Source: Amoebophrya sp. A120 (lineage: Eukaryota > Sar > Dinophyceae > Syndiniales > Amoebophryaceae). From it: a DNA stretch of 64,000 nt. Numbering within the stretch: the stretch's first letter is position 1; every line of letters starts with the position of its first letter. Below are positions 1 through 12,151 of the stretch, piece by piece. The notes beneath the pieces were generated by a model. It was not told the origin of the DNA and searched no databases. It saw nothing but the letters and a program-made list of their open reading frames with translations. The position numbers were made by a program, and so were the translations under genes. The DNA lies in NCBI GenBank assembly GCA_905178155.1, contig CAJINV010000005.1, forward strand, positions 8,120,515 to 8,184,514. Direction: 5' to 3'.

Positions 1-1447
1 AATCCCCGCAGAAAAGGTCCAGCTCATTGGAAGGAGCGGACGCCATGTTTTCGCTAGTTGTTTTGTTCAAGCAGTATATAAAATTTTTTACTGCAAAATT
101 TATTAAGTGTGTCTCATCAACAGACGAAGCAAAGCCAAAGGTAGTTCCAAAGTCTCAGGGTACCTACTAGTTGTAGGGAGCTAGATGAATATTAAAACGG
201 AAGATCTGGCTCACGTCCTATGGTCAATTTTTCAAAAATTCCTCGGGGTAGAGTACTTCAGTACTTATCGTTTCTAGGAGCGGTTGGTACAAGTGCTATG
301 ATCAGAACAGGAGTACAATACATACAAATTTGGTAGCATCAGGGACCTGTTGATTTTATTTGACGAATCGAACGAAGGAACAAGCGATCGATTGCGATAA
401 ACGAGGCAACCAAGTTGGCGATTATGTTCAATAAAATCCACCGACTGTATCTACAACTCTGAACAATTCCGACAGTGAAAATCAAATCTCTCGCATTCAA
501 AAGACTTCGCTCGCGAAATGGTACAACTTCTTCTAAACCGGTACTAAATTATCGACTAGTAGTGTAAGACCTACTTGCGAAAAGAAAAAACCGAATCAAC
601 TTTCGATTCTCAACATAGTTCCGGGCGAGAACAACAGATAAACTTCTTGTTCACCGTTGACTACGTACTTTCAACAGCACGACCAGTAAAATGCGCTCCC
701 GCATTGCGGAATCTGTGACCACAGACGTGCGATACGATTCTTGAAGACTGAGGTAATACTGTTGATGACTCAGGTGATTGTGCCAGAAGAAATCACTGCG
801 ATCCGAGAATCGGTCGTCCACGACATTGGTTCTGTCGTCCGATCGCGTCTCGTTGGAGACAAAAAAAAGTGTCGCTACTAGATGAAAAGATCACGAGAGG
901 TCCTTCGCTGAACTGCCAGCTAGAATAGAAGATTTTTTCTTTATACCAAAAACAAAAAGTGATTTAAGCACACGACCATTTTTACTCACTGTCACTGCGA
1001 ATAAACCAGTACCAGCCACACAAATCGATGACCCTGAAGAAAGTCGCTGCAGATCACCGTGTCAGTAGTACGCATCAAAAGCAAAAACTCATCGTGCGAA
1101 GATGCTACCAAAATGACTCACAACTCACTTCCCCGGTTTTATTGTTTTTTCCAGAAATAAATGACCGCTCTGACCTGTTGGAATTTCGGTCGCGGAAGCT
1201 GATCGAGCGGTGAATTTCTTCGTGTGCGAGCGAGGAATTTCTTCGACTTCCTCCAATCGGGCGGTTTATAACTTGACGTCGTGTGTAGTTGAAGATGCCG
1301 TTGTGATTAAGAATCTAGGTATAGAAGTTCTTTCGCCCGGGTGGCATTTATTCGCCAAATGCGCCAAGAACACCTGTCTTCCGCTCGATCACGAACGCTA
1401 GTTGACTCCATCGCGTTCTTTTCTTCACAGATCACGCCGCTATTTCT
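1..1447. other. left-edge intergenic DNA
   Basis: I recognise no gene here. Short open frames at 1028-1632 show no family motif and no introners flank them. The region lies downstream of the minus-strand Arg-rich gene ending at 1448. Confidence 0.4.
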
Positions 1448-2625
1448 TCAGTACTGCTTTGGTACTCTTCTACTTCCCCTGCTGCTTCGCGACCTGCTTC
1501 GGCGAAACTTCTGAACCCCAGAGGAAAGAACCGAAACAACCGGTGGGGGAACAGCCCGTCTTCTCCTATCCGGGAGAAACCGGTCGTTGGGAATATCCGC
1601 GGTTGGGTCGTGCTCCTTCGAGTAGGGCTTGAGACGCCCGAAGACCTTTGTTGTCTTCTGTGCACAACTACGAGTGGGCAGCTTGTAGTTGTTTTTGTCC
1701 TGCTGCTGCTGTCCTGATTCTCCATGTAGTAGTATCAAATGCAAAAATGTCTGGGTCTGGAAACTTGTGATGCTGGTTGGCGAATCCTGAGGACGCCACA
1801 AGTGACGGCTCAGCATGACAAGTTTCTGACTCGCTAGGTGTTGCGCATTTTGCATGAAAAACCGCGTTTCGGCATGACAGAAAAGTGTGGCTTTTGGGTA
1901 ACGAGCATGACAGACTTTGGGGTCATGCTAGCAGAGCATGACAGACCTTCCATTCTTCCAGACCCAGACATTTTTGCAATCCATAAGTAGTCCTCCTGCC
2001 GCTGCTTCGCCGCGACAATTTTCATCCCACGACCGCCCTCGCGGAGATCTATCCGTAGGTCCCCCCAGTACGGCGGCGCGAGTACGGTTCATCCGGCTCT
2101 CCTGATACTCCCGGTCCACGCGCTGCCTGGCCCTCTCCCGGTCGTGCCTCGCCTCCTCCATCGCCTCTAGGTGGCATCTATCAAATGTAAAAATGTCTGG
2201 GTCTGGAAACTTGTGATGCTGGGTGGCGTCTCATGATGAGGCTACGACTACTAGCTCAGCATGACAAGTTTCTGAGCTCCTACGTGTTGCCTATTCCGCA
2301 TGACAAACTGCAGCGCTGCATCACAGAAAAACGGAGCTCTTGGGTTACGTGCATGACAGATTTAAGAGCCATGCCAGACAAGCATGACAAACATGAATTC
2401 TTCCAGACCCAGACATTTTTACAGTTGATAGCATCTGCAGTCGTGGTCCTTCTCCTTACTCCTAGCCCGGGGTCTCGCCCCCGCTATCGCGTTGGGTCGC
2501 CGGGTTGCTGGGGGAGGAACCGCAGGGATAGTACTTCTACCGGGATGACGAGCAGTAGAGCGCTTTTGCCTTGCATCCACATGATCCTCTCCTGGTCGTG
2601 GTGACTTTGTCTTTGTCAACAACAT
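1448..2625 (-). CDS. Arg-rich basic protein, unknown function
   Basis: Three exons on the minus strand (2431-2625, 1986-2178, 1448-1732) are separated by two family A introners with perfect duplications. Removing each element plus 5 nt gives 220 residues with no internal stop, ending in TGA at 1448-1450. The protein is rich in Arg, Pro and Ser. It has a charged middle (HLEAMEEARHDRERARQRV) and an RS-like C-terminus (RRSRSRSSRGSRRVPKQY), which suggests RNA or nucleic-acid contact, but I recognise no domain. The ATG at 2625 is the first Met in the open frame; an upstream exon cannot be excluded. Confidence 0.55.
1733..1985. mobile_element. introner, family A
   Basis: Termini carry the GTCTGGGTCTGGAA / TTCCAGACCCAGAC inverted repeat. 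Perfect duplication AGTAG (1728-1732, 1986-1990). It is an intron of the minus-strand Arg-rich gene. Confidence 0.9.
2179..2430. mobile_element. introner, family A
   Basis: Same terminal repeat as family A; perfect duplication GCATC (2174-2178, 2431-2435). Removal joins the frames of the Arg-rich protein. Confidence 0.9.
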
Positions 2626-3739
2626 CTTTGCGGCGCTTTGGTTACCAGAGGACCTGCATCAAATTCTTGTTATGAACATCTTGTTCCTTTTTGATCTTTC
2701 ATGCCCACAGGAGATTCTTCTTCAAAACGCTGCTCTACCACGTCTCGGTCGCAGTCCTCTGCGATATCGAAAACTACGTTTTAACGAAGGTATCAAAGGA
2801 AAAAGGGGAAGAAGCAAACGGAGCATCTGATAGGCAATTCGATTTTTCTTTCGAGTTGATGTGTTGAAAATGCATTTTGATTTCTAGTTATTTTCATTCG
2901 ATACAGCGCACTGTCGTGATCGTTGTTTCTTTAATACTTTTTTCAGCATCGGGATCGGATCTTCTGACATGTTTTTTTGCATAAGTATGTACAACTGTTG
3001 TAAAATGCACATGAATCGAAACGAGCTTGATTGAAATCTTACTCTCCACAGAGTTTTATGGAAGGAAAATGGAAGTTCGACACTGTCACTGTGTCTGTTT
3101 CATTGTTCCAATGGGAAAGTATTATCTTCTGACGCAACGGTTACTATGGAAACTGGGCAAGGAAAGTGGAAAATTGTATGGCAAAACAGAGACCGTGACT
3201 CTTCCAATCTCATCTGAGGTCTCCTCCTGATAATACGCGCATACAAAAGATCCTCTTTTTGCCTTCTGGCTTTCTTGCGAAGCTTTTGAATTCATGCCTA
3301 GACGATTCGTTTGGCGACCACATGACGGTGAGACACCAGTATAATTGCAAGATGAACAATGTTTCCAGATTTAGGTCCCGTCATTAGAAATACTTGTCAA
3401 CATCACCACAGACACGGCTCTCTGCTTGCATTTGAAGATTTTTTGATTTTTTTGCTTTTTTCAGTTTTTTAAAAAGGGTAGTTGGTTAGATAGCAGGAGA
3501 TGCTGGAGCACTTTGGGTAGTTGTAGTGCTGAAACAGTGCTATCGAATTACCTTAAACGAGTAATCCAAGTTTTGATCTGATCGAGATCTCGGTTTGAAG
3601 CAAACGCAAAGCTTCAAAACTGTCTGTCTTCTCGGTGGCTTATTTGACGTTTTTGCATACTTCAAAATCGCTCGAAGTATCGCTTGCAGTCATTCAAAAA
3701 TCCTGAGTTGTGCAAATTTTTTGTATCCGTGGTACATCG
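2626..3739. other. intergenic DNA, no gene seen
   Basis: AT-rich DNA with a few short open frames (for example 3027-3230 plus) that show no family motif. No introner occurs here. Confidence 0.4.
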
Positions 3740-4480
3740 TCATATCCAGTCGTGATGAACAATATCGGTGTAGTTCTTGCAAAGTCGTTCTCCAACCTCC
3801 ATTGCATGGTCTGATGCAGCAGCAACTCGATTATAATCCCGTTGTAAATAAATGCCCTTGTTCACCGTATAGCTCGACTCGTGGTTGCTGTACTCCGAAG
3901 TGTTGATTTCCTGTCCGTAAAAAAGATGGTGATGAAGTTTGTCGATAAAAACCGCCTCCTGCTGATAGTGAAAGTCTTCCTCGATGCTGCAAAATACATC
4001 GCCTCCTCGTAGATATGTAGTGGTCGATCGTCGGTAAAAACTCCTGGTTTCGTCTTCGATACAGCATGTAGTAGTTTATTCGCCAATACTGCATTTTTAT
4101 CTCCGAGGTAGTTGTCTGCTCCGTCTTGGTACAACAGATTCTCCGTTTACAAGTGGAAAGTGCGATTCATTCAGCTCGTGTTCGACAAATGCACAATTGA
4201 CCTTCTAGGTAGTATTCTATGAACTGCAAAAGTATCGTACTCGTATAAATGCATTACAAATAATTTTAATTTTGTTAGCATGAGAAATAATAATAAAATT
4301 TGTAATGCGGATTTGACTTAGGGAAAAGATTTGTAATGCATGATTGCAATACGAATACGATACTTTTGCACAGGATATATTCTCGATTGGTACGATTCTC
4401 GATGCCGCGAAGATCTTCCGGTAGAAGTTGTTCTTGCTCCGATAGTGCAAGTAGAGAAATGCATCTTCTTCAAAGAACTC
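3740..4480 (-). pseudogene. decayed or frameshifted coding sequence, unknown family
   Basis: On the minus strand several stretches look coding but lie in different frames. One is FFEEDAFLYLHYRSKNNFYR at about 4478-4385 (high GC at third positions). Others include CAFVEHELNESHFPLVNGE near 4190-4130, YQDGADNYLGDKNAVLANKL near 4130-4060, and EEDFHYQQEAVFIDKLHHHL near 3990-3930, which runs to a TGA at 3740. Two frame changes and one in-frame TAG separate them. A family D introner with a perfect duplication sits in the middle. A decayed gene, unrecognised tiny introns or sequence errors are all possible. The first stretch could also be the true 3' end of the RNA-binding protein gene upstream, joined through a GT-AG intron at about 4545-4480. 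Confidence 0.4.
4218..4377. mobile_element. introner, family D
   Basis: Termini carry GCAAAAGTATCGTACTCG and its inverse. Perfect duplication TATTC (4213-4217, 4378-4382). It lies in the decayed minus-strand coding sequence. Confidence 0.85.
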
Positions 4481-4532
4481 GTTTTATATCCTATCGCTAT
4501 CACACAAAAACTCCGTTCGACTCTTCGCTTTA

Positions 4533-7500
4533 TCAGTCACGCCTGCGTACGCGGTCCTTTGGGCGCGCGACCACCTCGTCATCGTCGTCATCATTATTAT
4601 CCCTTTCGCGGCGGTCCTCCCGCTCCCGGCGGGAAGCCTTCTCCTCGTCGCGGTCCCGGCGGGAAGCTTTCTCCTCATCGCGGTCCCGGCGGTCCTCCCG
4701 GCGATCGCGGCGGTCGTCATCGTCATCACGGTCGCCACGGTCGCGGTCCCGGCCGCGCTCGCGGTCACGGTCACCCCGCTTCTCATCATCCCGGTCGCCA
4801 CGACGCTCCCGGTCACGGTCGTCTATCAGCGGCAAATATGTCTCTGTCTGGGAGATTGCGAGATTTGTCATGCTAGTCTGGCATGACTCTGCACTCTGTA
4901 TTGCGTAGGGCCGTCGGAGGAGCCCCTCTTGCATGTCATGCAAAAACGCAGTTTCTAATGCGGAGTACGCATTACAGATGAAACCACGGAAAAATGACTT
5001 GCCATGTTGGGCAGCACATTATTATTACAGTGTTTTCACTACAATTCCCTTCCTTGCATCACAAGTTCTTTGCAGACTGAGATCGATATTTGCAATGCAT
5101 ATCGTCCCGGCGGTCGCGGTCGCCGCGTTCGCGCTCGCGGTCCCGGTCACCCCCACGGTCACGTTCGCGCTCCCGGTCACGGTCCTCACGGTCACGGCCC
5201 CGTTCCCGGTCGTGGTCCCGGCGCCCACGCTCGCGGTCCCGGGAGTCGCGACGACGGTCCCGTTCGCGACCCAGCACGTGGATGCGGCCATTGCGGTCTT
5301 CCTCGATCTCGTATTTGACCCCAGTGGAGGAGCCTTTCACCTGGGATCCGAACCCGCGATCGTACGGAATCTCCCCGTGTATTCGGCTCATGCTCGGTAT
5401 GCAAGGAAAAACTCGGACCCGGGGAAAAATCGGTCAAGAATGTCTTTTACAAAAACCAAGATAATTCTTTGATAATATGCAGTGAAAAATCAAGTTGATT
5501 GTAAGACACGTCATTGTGACAGGTTGTCATGCACAACTAGCAATGATATTTAAAACATAGACAATTGTTGCATTTGGTCGTTCCTAGCGAGGATCAAGAT
5601 TCGAGTTCGTCTACAAACAAAATTTCACCTGCATGACAAATGCTAGCTGCGCATGACAACTTAAGTGTATCAAAGGGGTATAAAAAGAGATTTTGACCCG
5701 GTGAATTGAGAAACCATCTGCTCATCCTTACCCTTGGTGTGATTCGTGTTGGCCGCAAAATCGAAGTGAATCTGTTTTTTGGATAATAGAATATCGAATG
5801 ATCTTTTGTGCAATAGAAATATCAAAACGAAACAACGTCAATTGGCAGCTCCTCGTTTATCTATACCCGCGGTCCTCATGTTGTTAACACACAGAATCAA
5901 AAATCCGCCAACATCTACTACGTACTAATCCTGCCTGCATCTTCAGAAGTGTAATGTAATTATAGTCAACACCAGTTATAGTTTCCTCAATAATGTAAAA
6001 AACAACTTCTACAAAAATTAAAATCACAAAACGCCTAATAAGAGCTGTACCTTGTTCCCCCCCAGCATGGGCGGCGTGGTGCCAAAGGAATCCAAGTAGC
6101 CGATCGCTTGCGAGGCGTCCTCCGTGGATTTGAACTCCGCGAAACCGTAGGTGGCGTTGTCCAATTTCAGTCGGACCCGGAAAACTTCCACTCCCGAAGG
6201 TTGGAACCACGTTTTAATATCCTCGTCTGTCGTCTGCACGGGCAGGTTCTTGAGAATGATCGTGTTACTCGGCTCAGACCGCGGTTTGTTGTTCGTCACC
6301 ACCTATCCTGCGTAAAAAAGTCTCCACCCCGGAGTTGTCATGCGAATCTGCATGCCTACAAAGTTTGTCATGCGCAGACACGAGATGAGAGGCATTTTCT
6401 AATTTTGTCCGGGAGTTTGTCATGCTAGAATCAGGATAAGAGGGTCGCTATGTTCTCCTGCGGCTGCACTACCTATGCCAGATTATACCGCAGCGAGCCC
6501 ACACTTGTCATGCGCAACAGGCAAACGGTGTTGATTTGTGTTGCAAAATTTCCATCTTGCCTCTGAGGTGGGGACGTTTTTACGTAGAATACCACCGGCT
6601 GGGGTTTCTTCCCCTTCTTTCCCCCTTTGCCGCCGTCCTTGCCCTTCCCCTTGCCCCCTTTGCCGCCCTTCTTTCCACCGCCTTGTCCCCAGTTATTCCA
6701 ATCCTCGCCCCAAGATTCGTTCCCTCCCCAGGTTGCTGGGACAGCCTGCACTATCGTAGAGCAAACTATGCTATCAACCTTTGTCAGGCTGAGGTCATGA
6801 AAACAAGAGCGAAATAAATGGTCTGAGGACATTTTTGCCTATGAAAACTCCACAGAACTACAAAAGTACTAACTACGACTACCCTGTGTAGTTAACAAGA
6901 GATCTTCCGATACTACACTACAGAGCAGCGAGCTGAGAGTTCTTGTACAACAGGATCTCTTGGCATGATCCTGTTGTAATGATCGGATAGTAGTACTAGT
7001 ACTACGTGCAGAGTAATAAGACTGAAAATCTTTAGTTTGCAATTTCAGCATGACACCAAGCAGCGCTAGCATATTTTACATCTGATAGTCGTTCCGGTTC
7101 TCTGCATCTGCGCAGCCATCAGCGCCTTAAACTCATCGGACCCGGGCTTCGGACCCGCCGCACCACCCGTGGCTTCCGCCCCCTGCGCGTCCGCGTCCGC
7201 GGTCTGGGCCGCGAGTCGCGCCTGCTGCGCCGCCTGGGCGGCCTTGGCCTGCTGCATCTCCAGTTCAATCGCCTGCTCCCCCGTCAGCGGCGCCGGGGGC
7301 TCCTGCGTCTGTTGCTGCATCTGCATCAGTTCCGCCTGCATCTGCGCGTTCAGGTCGGCACCGGCGCCGCCCATGGCTCCCATCTGGCCAGCACCCGGAC
7401 CCGCCTCTTCTTCCGGCTCCTCCGTACCGGGCTCATTGTATGACAGTGCACAACTCCCCCTCCCCCTCATTTGTATTGCATGAACAGCAATACAAACACC

Positions 7501-10216
7501 AGCACACGCAGAGCCTGTGCATGGCAAATTCATGCAGTTCTAGTGTAGTACTGTTTGCGCTACTTCGTGAATTTGTCATGCATACTAGTGATACAAGGGA
7601 AGCAGTTGGATTTTGGGTTTTGCATGAGAAATGAGGGGGAAAGGGAGTTGTGCACTCTCATACATTGTAGTAGTTGATCGGAAATTTCCCCACGCCGACC
7701 TTGAACCGGGCTCCGAGCTGCTGGACCTGCCCAGCAAAGTTGGTCTGGAGCTGAATGTTGGCATTATCCTTGCTGGAAATCTCCAAAAAGGCCTTCGCAC
7801 CGTCGATGCCGGTAAATTCCAGGAAACCTGATAGAAGTGGTCGTGTTTTTCTTTCTTGATAATATCCAGTTACATTTGCATGTAGTCCACCTCCGAGGCC
7901 CGACCAGCATAATATTTCTAGCTGGTCAGGAGAGCTCGAAGATGGAGGTACAGTGTAGAATTTCCCGTCTAGGCCCCCGTGCACTTGTTTTTTGTAAATG
8001 TCGGATCAACATCGGACATTTCGAAGATCCTATTCGACCACAGTGCACATTCCAGCTTCCTAGACTGACAGAACTTCTACTGCACCATGATGTGAGATCG
8101 CTTCAATTTTAACCGCCAATACCGAGTTTTCCAGTTTTCGATTCGTTTTGTTGTAACATGCCCTTACCTGCCTTCCCAGTCTTAGAGATCTGTTCATCCG
8201 CCTGTTGAATGTAGATGTTGCAGGGGGGTTCTAACGACTCGGCCGTCACGAACTCATTCACCGCGATGGTTAACTCGCTGTCATCGTACTGCTCCGGGTA
8301 ATTCACGATACACAAAACGTTGGACTCGCGCGGGGGCTTCTTTTGCGGAACGGGGACGGATGCAATCGGGTCATACTGGTTCTTGCCTTTGCCTCCACCA
8401 ACGGGAACATGCATATCCCCCATCCAATTTTTCCCGCCGCCTTTATTTCCTATCCTGTGGAAAAACGTTGTCCTCCCCACCCCATAGTCAAGATCGGATG
8501 AAAACGGCTAAGTACACAAATCCACAAGCTTTGGCTGTTTTGCAGATGACACATTGAGACTCGTAGTGTAGTGCTGTTTGAGCTAGTATCCCAGCAGCAT
8601 CACAGATCTAGAATAATATCATGCTGATATTATTAGCATGACAAATTATCCAAAACACGCCTTCAAAAAAATGCGTCTCATGGACCTGATTCGTCCGCAT
8701 GAGAAACATAATTTGCAGCATGCAGATTATTGCATGACAAAGACAACTATGGGGTGAGGACGTTTTTGCATCTAGGATATTTCCTTTGTTATTGTTCCAC
8801 TTCCCGCCACCTTTGTTATTATTGCCCCAGTTATTGTTGTTATTGCCCCAGTTGTTGTTATTGCCCCAGTTATTATTGCCGCCCCAGCCGTTGTTGTTGT
8901 TGCCCCAGTTGTTGTTGCCCCAGTTGTTGTTGTTATTGCCCCAGTTGTTCTTGTTGTTGTTCATCTTGCCTTTCCCCTTCTTCCCCTTGTTATTCTTCCC
9001 GAAGCCGTTGCCGTTAAAACCGCCCGCGCCGGTGCCTTGGAACATGCCCGGCGGCGCCATGCCCATGCCAGGGGGGTTTTGCTGCATACCTCCCATTATG
9101 CATTGCAAAAGTTTATCGTGATCTGGGTCTGGATTTGTAATGCTAAAGACTTCAAGGACAACAACAAAATCCGTAATGCATGAATGGGCAGTTTTTTTAT
9201 CATGCCGTGAAATAACTCAGCTGGTCATGCGTTTTAATACGAAGGAATCAGCAATCAGCCTCGCGAGATAATTTCTCATGCTGTTATGCCGTTCACGTGC
9301 CTACTCTGCAATGGAAGCTTCAGCAACACAAGTTTCCAGATATGATCCAGACATAGATATAATTTGCATTGGATACCCATCATGCCGCCTCCCATGCCGC
9401 CCATCGGATCATCGCCGCCCTCACTTCCCATCATCTGTTGCAATTGCTGCTGCTGCTGCATGAGCATCTGCTGTTGCTGTTGCAGCATCGCCAGCTGCGC
9501 GCCCGGGTCGTCGCCGCCGGCATCGGCTCCAGCGGCAGTATATCAAAGTGAAAAATCCTCCCTCCCCATATTGTTACGGAAACTTCTGTTGCTGGATTTG
9601 TGTACACAGATCAGCCCTGTCTTGCAGTGAGGCACTACAAGCAAAGCCTCAGCCTGCGTAGGGGTGTTTTGTTGTAGGCACTTCGCATGACAGAGGCCTG
9701 CCATCTACGTGAAACCGCATTACGAATCGCCTCCATAAGGCTGCGACTTCTTTGGACTTGCCTTCTTGCAAGAGAGACAGGATTTGTGGTCACAAATCAG
9801 CATTACAAATTTTTAGGAACATACGTTTTCAATATGGGGAGGGGGGATTTTTCCTCACGGTACAGCACCGTCACCGCCACCCATGGCCGCTCCCATGGCC
9901 ATGTTCTGCTGCATGGCAAGCATCATTGCCTTATCAAATGCAAAAATGTCTGGGTCTGGAAGAGTCATGCTGTTTTTGCATGACGCAGAAGGTCTGGCAT
10001 GGACACTCTAGCATCACAGGTTTCGCGAAGCGTTCGCAATGCCGAATTCGCATGACAAATGCCCCATTTTGGTGACAGAAAGTGGACAGCTTTTGCTACC
10101 TATGCACGAGAGATTTTTCTGTGTTCTGAAATGCGCATCACAAGTTTGTATTCTTCCAGGCCCAGACATTTTTGCCTTTCATATGCCTGCATCTGGGCCG
10201 GGTCTTGACCCTCCAT
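4533..10216 (-). CDS. RNA-binding protein: prion-like low-complexity region, RRM, RD-rich tail
   Basis: About 800 residues in 12 exons: 10184-10216, 9863-9931, 9376-9540, 8780-9096, 8168-8450, 7663-7827, about 7093-7438, 6592-6745, 6051-6303, 5732-5771, 5102-5411 and 4533-4823. The N-terminus is Met/Gln-rich (MEGQDPAQMQAMMLAMQQN) with a poly-Gln run. An Asn/Trp/Gly repeat region follows (repeated NNWGNNN units and KGKKGKGK). A degenerate RRM-like segment begins at NVLCIVNYPEQYDDSELTIA, followed by an Ala/Gln-rich linker. A clear RRM has RNP2 IILKNLP, RNP1 YGFAEFKS and last strand NKIHFDFA. The C-terminus is an RD/RE/DD-repeat tail ending in TGA. Seven introners interrupt it. GT-AG introns lie at 7828-8167, 5772-6050 and 5412-5731. 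The boundary of the intron near 6746-7092 is unresolved. Composition suggests a condensate-forming mRNA or splicing factor (inference). Confidence 0.8.
4824..5101. mobile_element. introner, family A
   Basis: Perfect duplication TCGTC (4819-4823, 5102-5106). It sits inside the RD-repeat tail of the RNA-binding protein gene; removal keeps the Arg-Asp repeat in frame. Confidence 0.9.
6304..6591. mobile_element. introner, family B
   Basis: Termini carry ACGTCCCCACCCC-type inverted repeats (slightly diverged here). Perfect duplication CCACC (6299-6303, 6592-6596). The duplication contains no G, so no GT-AG pair fits the boundary. Confidence 0.9.
7439..7662. mobile_element. introner, family E
   Basis: Termini carry AGTGCACAACTCCCCCTCCC and its inverse. 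Perfect duplication CATTG (7434-7438, 7663-7667). Removal gives NYYNEPGTEEPEEE in the RNA-binding protein. Confidence 0.9.
8451..8779. mobile_element. introner, family B
   Basis: Perfect duplication TTTCC (8446-8450, 8780-8784). It lies in the RNA-binding protein gene (minus), yet its internal sequence runs in the same plus-strand direction as the copy at 51189 in a plus-strand gene. Confidence 0.9.
9097..9375. mobile_element. introner, family A (diverged ends)
   Basis: Perfect duplication CCCAT (9092-9096, 9376-9380). Removal restores the Met/Gly-rich run of the RNA-binding protein. Confidence 0.85.
9541..9862. mobile_element. introner, family C
   Basis: Termini carry AATCCTCCCTCCCCATAT and its inverse. 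Duplication CAGTA/CAGCA (4 of 5). Intron of the RNA-binding protein gene. Confidence 0.88.
9932..10183. mobile_element. introner, family A
   Basis: Perfect duplication TGCCT (9927-9931, 10184-10188). It follows the eleventh codon of the RNA-binding protein gene. Its interior closely matches the copy at 57884, in the same orientation, although the host genes face opposite ways. Confidence 0.92.
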
Positions 10217-10973
10217 AGTTTTTTCTTTTTTCAGATGATGGGATCTGGTCTTTTTTTTGTGCAATATCAAAAAAAAACAAATGAACTTTAAAGTTCTGTT
10301 TACGGTGGTTATATCAGTACGTCAAAACTGCTCGACAATAGTATGTCATCGAAACAACTTCAACCGGTTTGTCAGAATACTCAGAAATAACACAACGTAG
10401 CACTGTGAAAACGACTCGCTTCCGCTATTGGTTTTAGATGAAATTATCCCGTGTTGATGGAAAAAGATTTGATGTTAGGATTCGAAAAGCGAGATTGACC
10501 AAAGTATCGAAAGAAGGGTTGCTCTAGTATTTTTTACAACGCTTGAAAAAAAGCAAGACGCTGCTCAAAAGTCCACCTATACTGCTTTTCTGCTTTTTCT
10601 TTGCGTTTTTTTTTTTTCATACATAGGGCTACTTTCAAACATGTCGCTGCGGGTATAGAACAAAATGGACAGGTCTCAGAAGTAGATTCAGGGTCTTGTA
10701 GAAGAGATGGCGGTGGGATGAGTATGAGAAAATCGCAAATAAAGATCTTCGCAGATAGTTTGAGATCTTCCGATTATCGTTTTGTCAAAGGATATAATTT
10801 CTATTTTGGACGAGAGCAAGAACCGCTTTGATGAAAAAATCTTCTAAAAAACTTGTTGCAAATGGACGTCGCGGTGAAAGAACGGTGGTGAAAATTTTTT
10901 CGACGTCGCAGATTTTACACGTCGGGCATGGCCGCTTGTGTATTTTTTGCAAATAAATTTGTGTTGCTCTTCT

Positions 10974-11027
10974 TCTTGCAAATTTATTCAGTTTCTTTTC
11001 GAATTTCTTCTTGGGGAACGAGTTCGA
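10974..11027. repeat. direct repeat copy 1 (about 53 bp)
   Basis: The block beginning TTCTTGCAAATTTATTCAGT and ending GGGGAACGAGTT recurs at 12152-12204 with about two differences. Flanking DNA is unrelated. Confidence 0.7.
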
Positions 11028-12151
11028 TCTCGGACTTGGATCGTGAGCGCTACTTCACATCCTCCATGGAAAAGTCCGGCCGACTACGCAGACTAACATC
11101 GAACTCACACACAGCGCCTTCTTTGCGAAGATGCGACCAGGCTCGACACTTTGGCGGCAGCCAAGCGTCTGAGCCGGGTTCAGCCTTTTCTTGCCTTTTT
11201 TTCAAAGCCTATCAGCCTAAGCGCCCACATCTGCACTTTGGTGCAGATGTGCCACTTGCTGTCGTTTACTTCAATTTTGTACAGCAAAATCAAAACCGAC
11301 AAAACGCTCTATTTCAAAACCAGAGCGGAAATTCTCACAAGCGACAAATAAGTCACTTCCTCTTGACCGAGAAAACCTCAGTCGCTGTAGTAGCGGCTGC
11401 TACTTGCATCGGCACTGACTGCTCGAGTTGCGCGCAACTACCGATAGGCGCGGCAACATTTACCCACTGCAACACCTTGGACGTCGCTGCTGCGCCGCCA
11501 TGTGGGTGTTGCTACTTTTACTTTTGCTTTCCACACTCGTAGCAACGGATGTCATCGACAGACGCTGCTCGAGTGGGCGTTTGCCCTTTCCAGCGCTGTG
11601 CGCTATGATGGCTCTCCAGGTGCGGCCTAGCCGCACAAGGAGGCGACTACGGCCACGAGCTGGGGAGCTCATTCCCTACTCTTATGCAGGGATAGGTGTG
11701 GGTGGCTAGTAGTTCTTACCCGTTCCGAATAGGGGAACTCCTTGGGCTCATAACTCTGTCGAGGTGTCAACCACCGAGGACTGGCATGCGAACTAGCACG
11801 CTGTCCTGAGATAGAGAACAGAGTTACTATCTAGGCACCTAAGTAAGGCGCTACGGAGTTCAGGGCAATTGTTTCGTCAAGCTACTGGCCCGGAGACCAG
11901 AAGCCATTCTGGCACTGTATTTCATTCCATTGTTACCATTGTCATGGCTATCATGTTCACCATCCTATTGGTGTAGTGCGTGTGATCCTAGTCATCCTAG
12001 TGATCCCCATTGTGTGATCCTACTTGTGCGGCCCCACTACTTGTCTAGATCTTCTACCTGTCGGTATACTAGTGGCCTATCTCTGTGATCTCATTGATCT
12101 GAGGAGCATGCTAGCGCCAGCTCTAGTCCACGACAAGTTGCTGCGCAATAT

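Noticed and set aside
1733-2430. Short open frames spanning introner ends (for example MQ..FQTQTFLHLI-type peptides)
   Set aside because: The same peptides recur wherever family A ends occur on either strand; they are translations of the terminal repeats.
6024-6302. RRM exon ending with its own stop (LLLGVL)
   Set aside because: The GTACAG donor at 6050 and a CAG acceptor at 5772 give the expected last RRM strand (NKIHFDFA) and keep the frame into the RD tail, so read-through to 6024 is intron.
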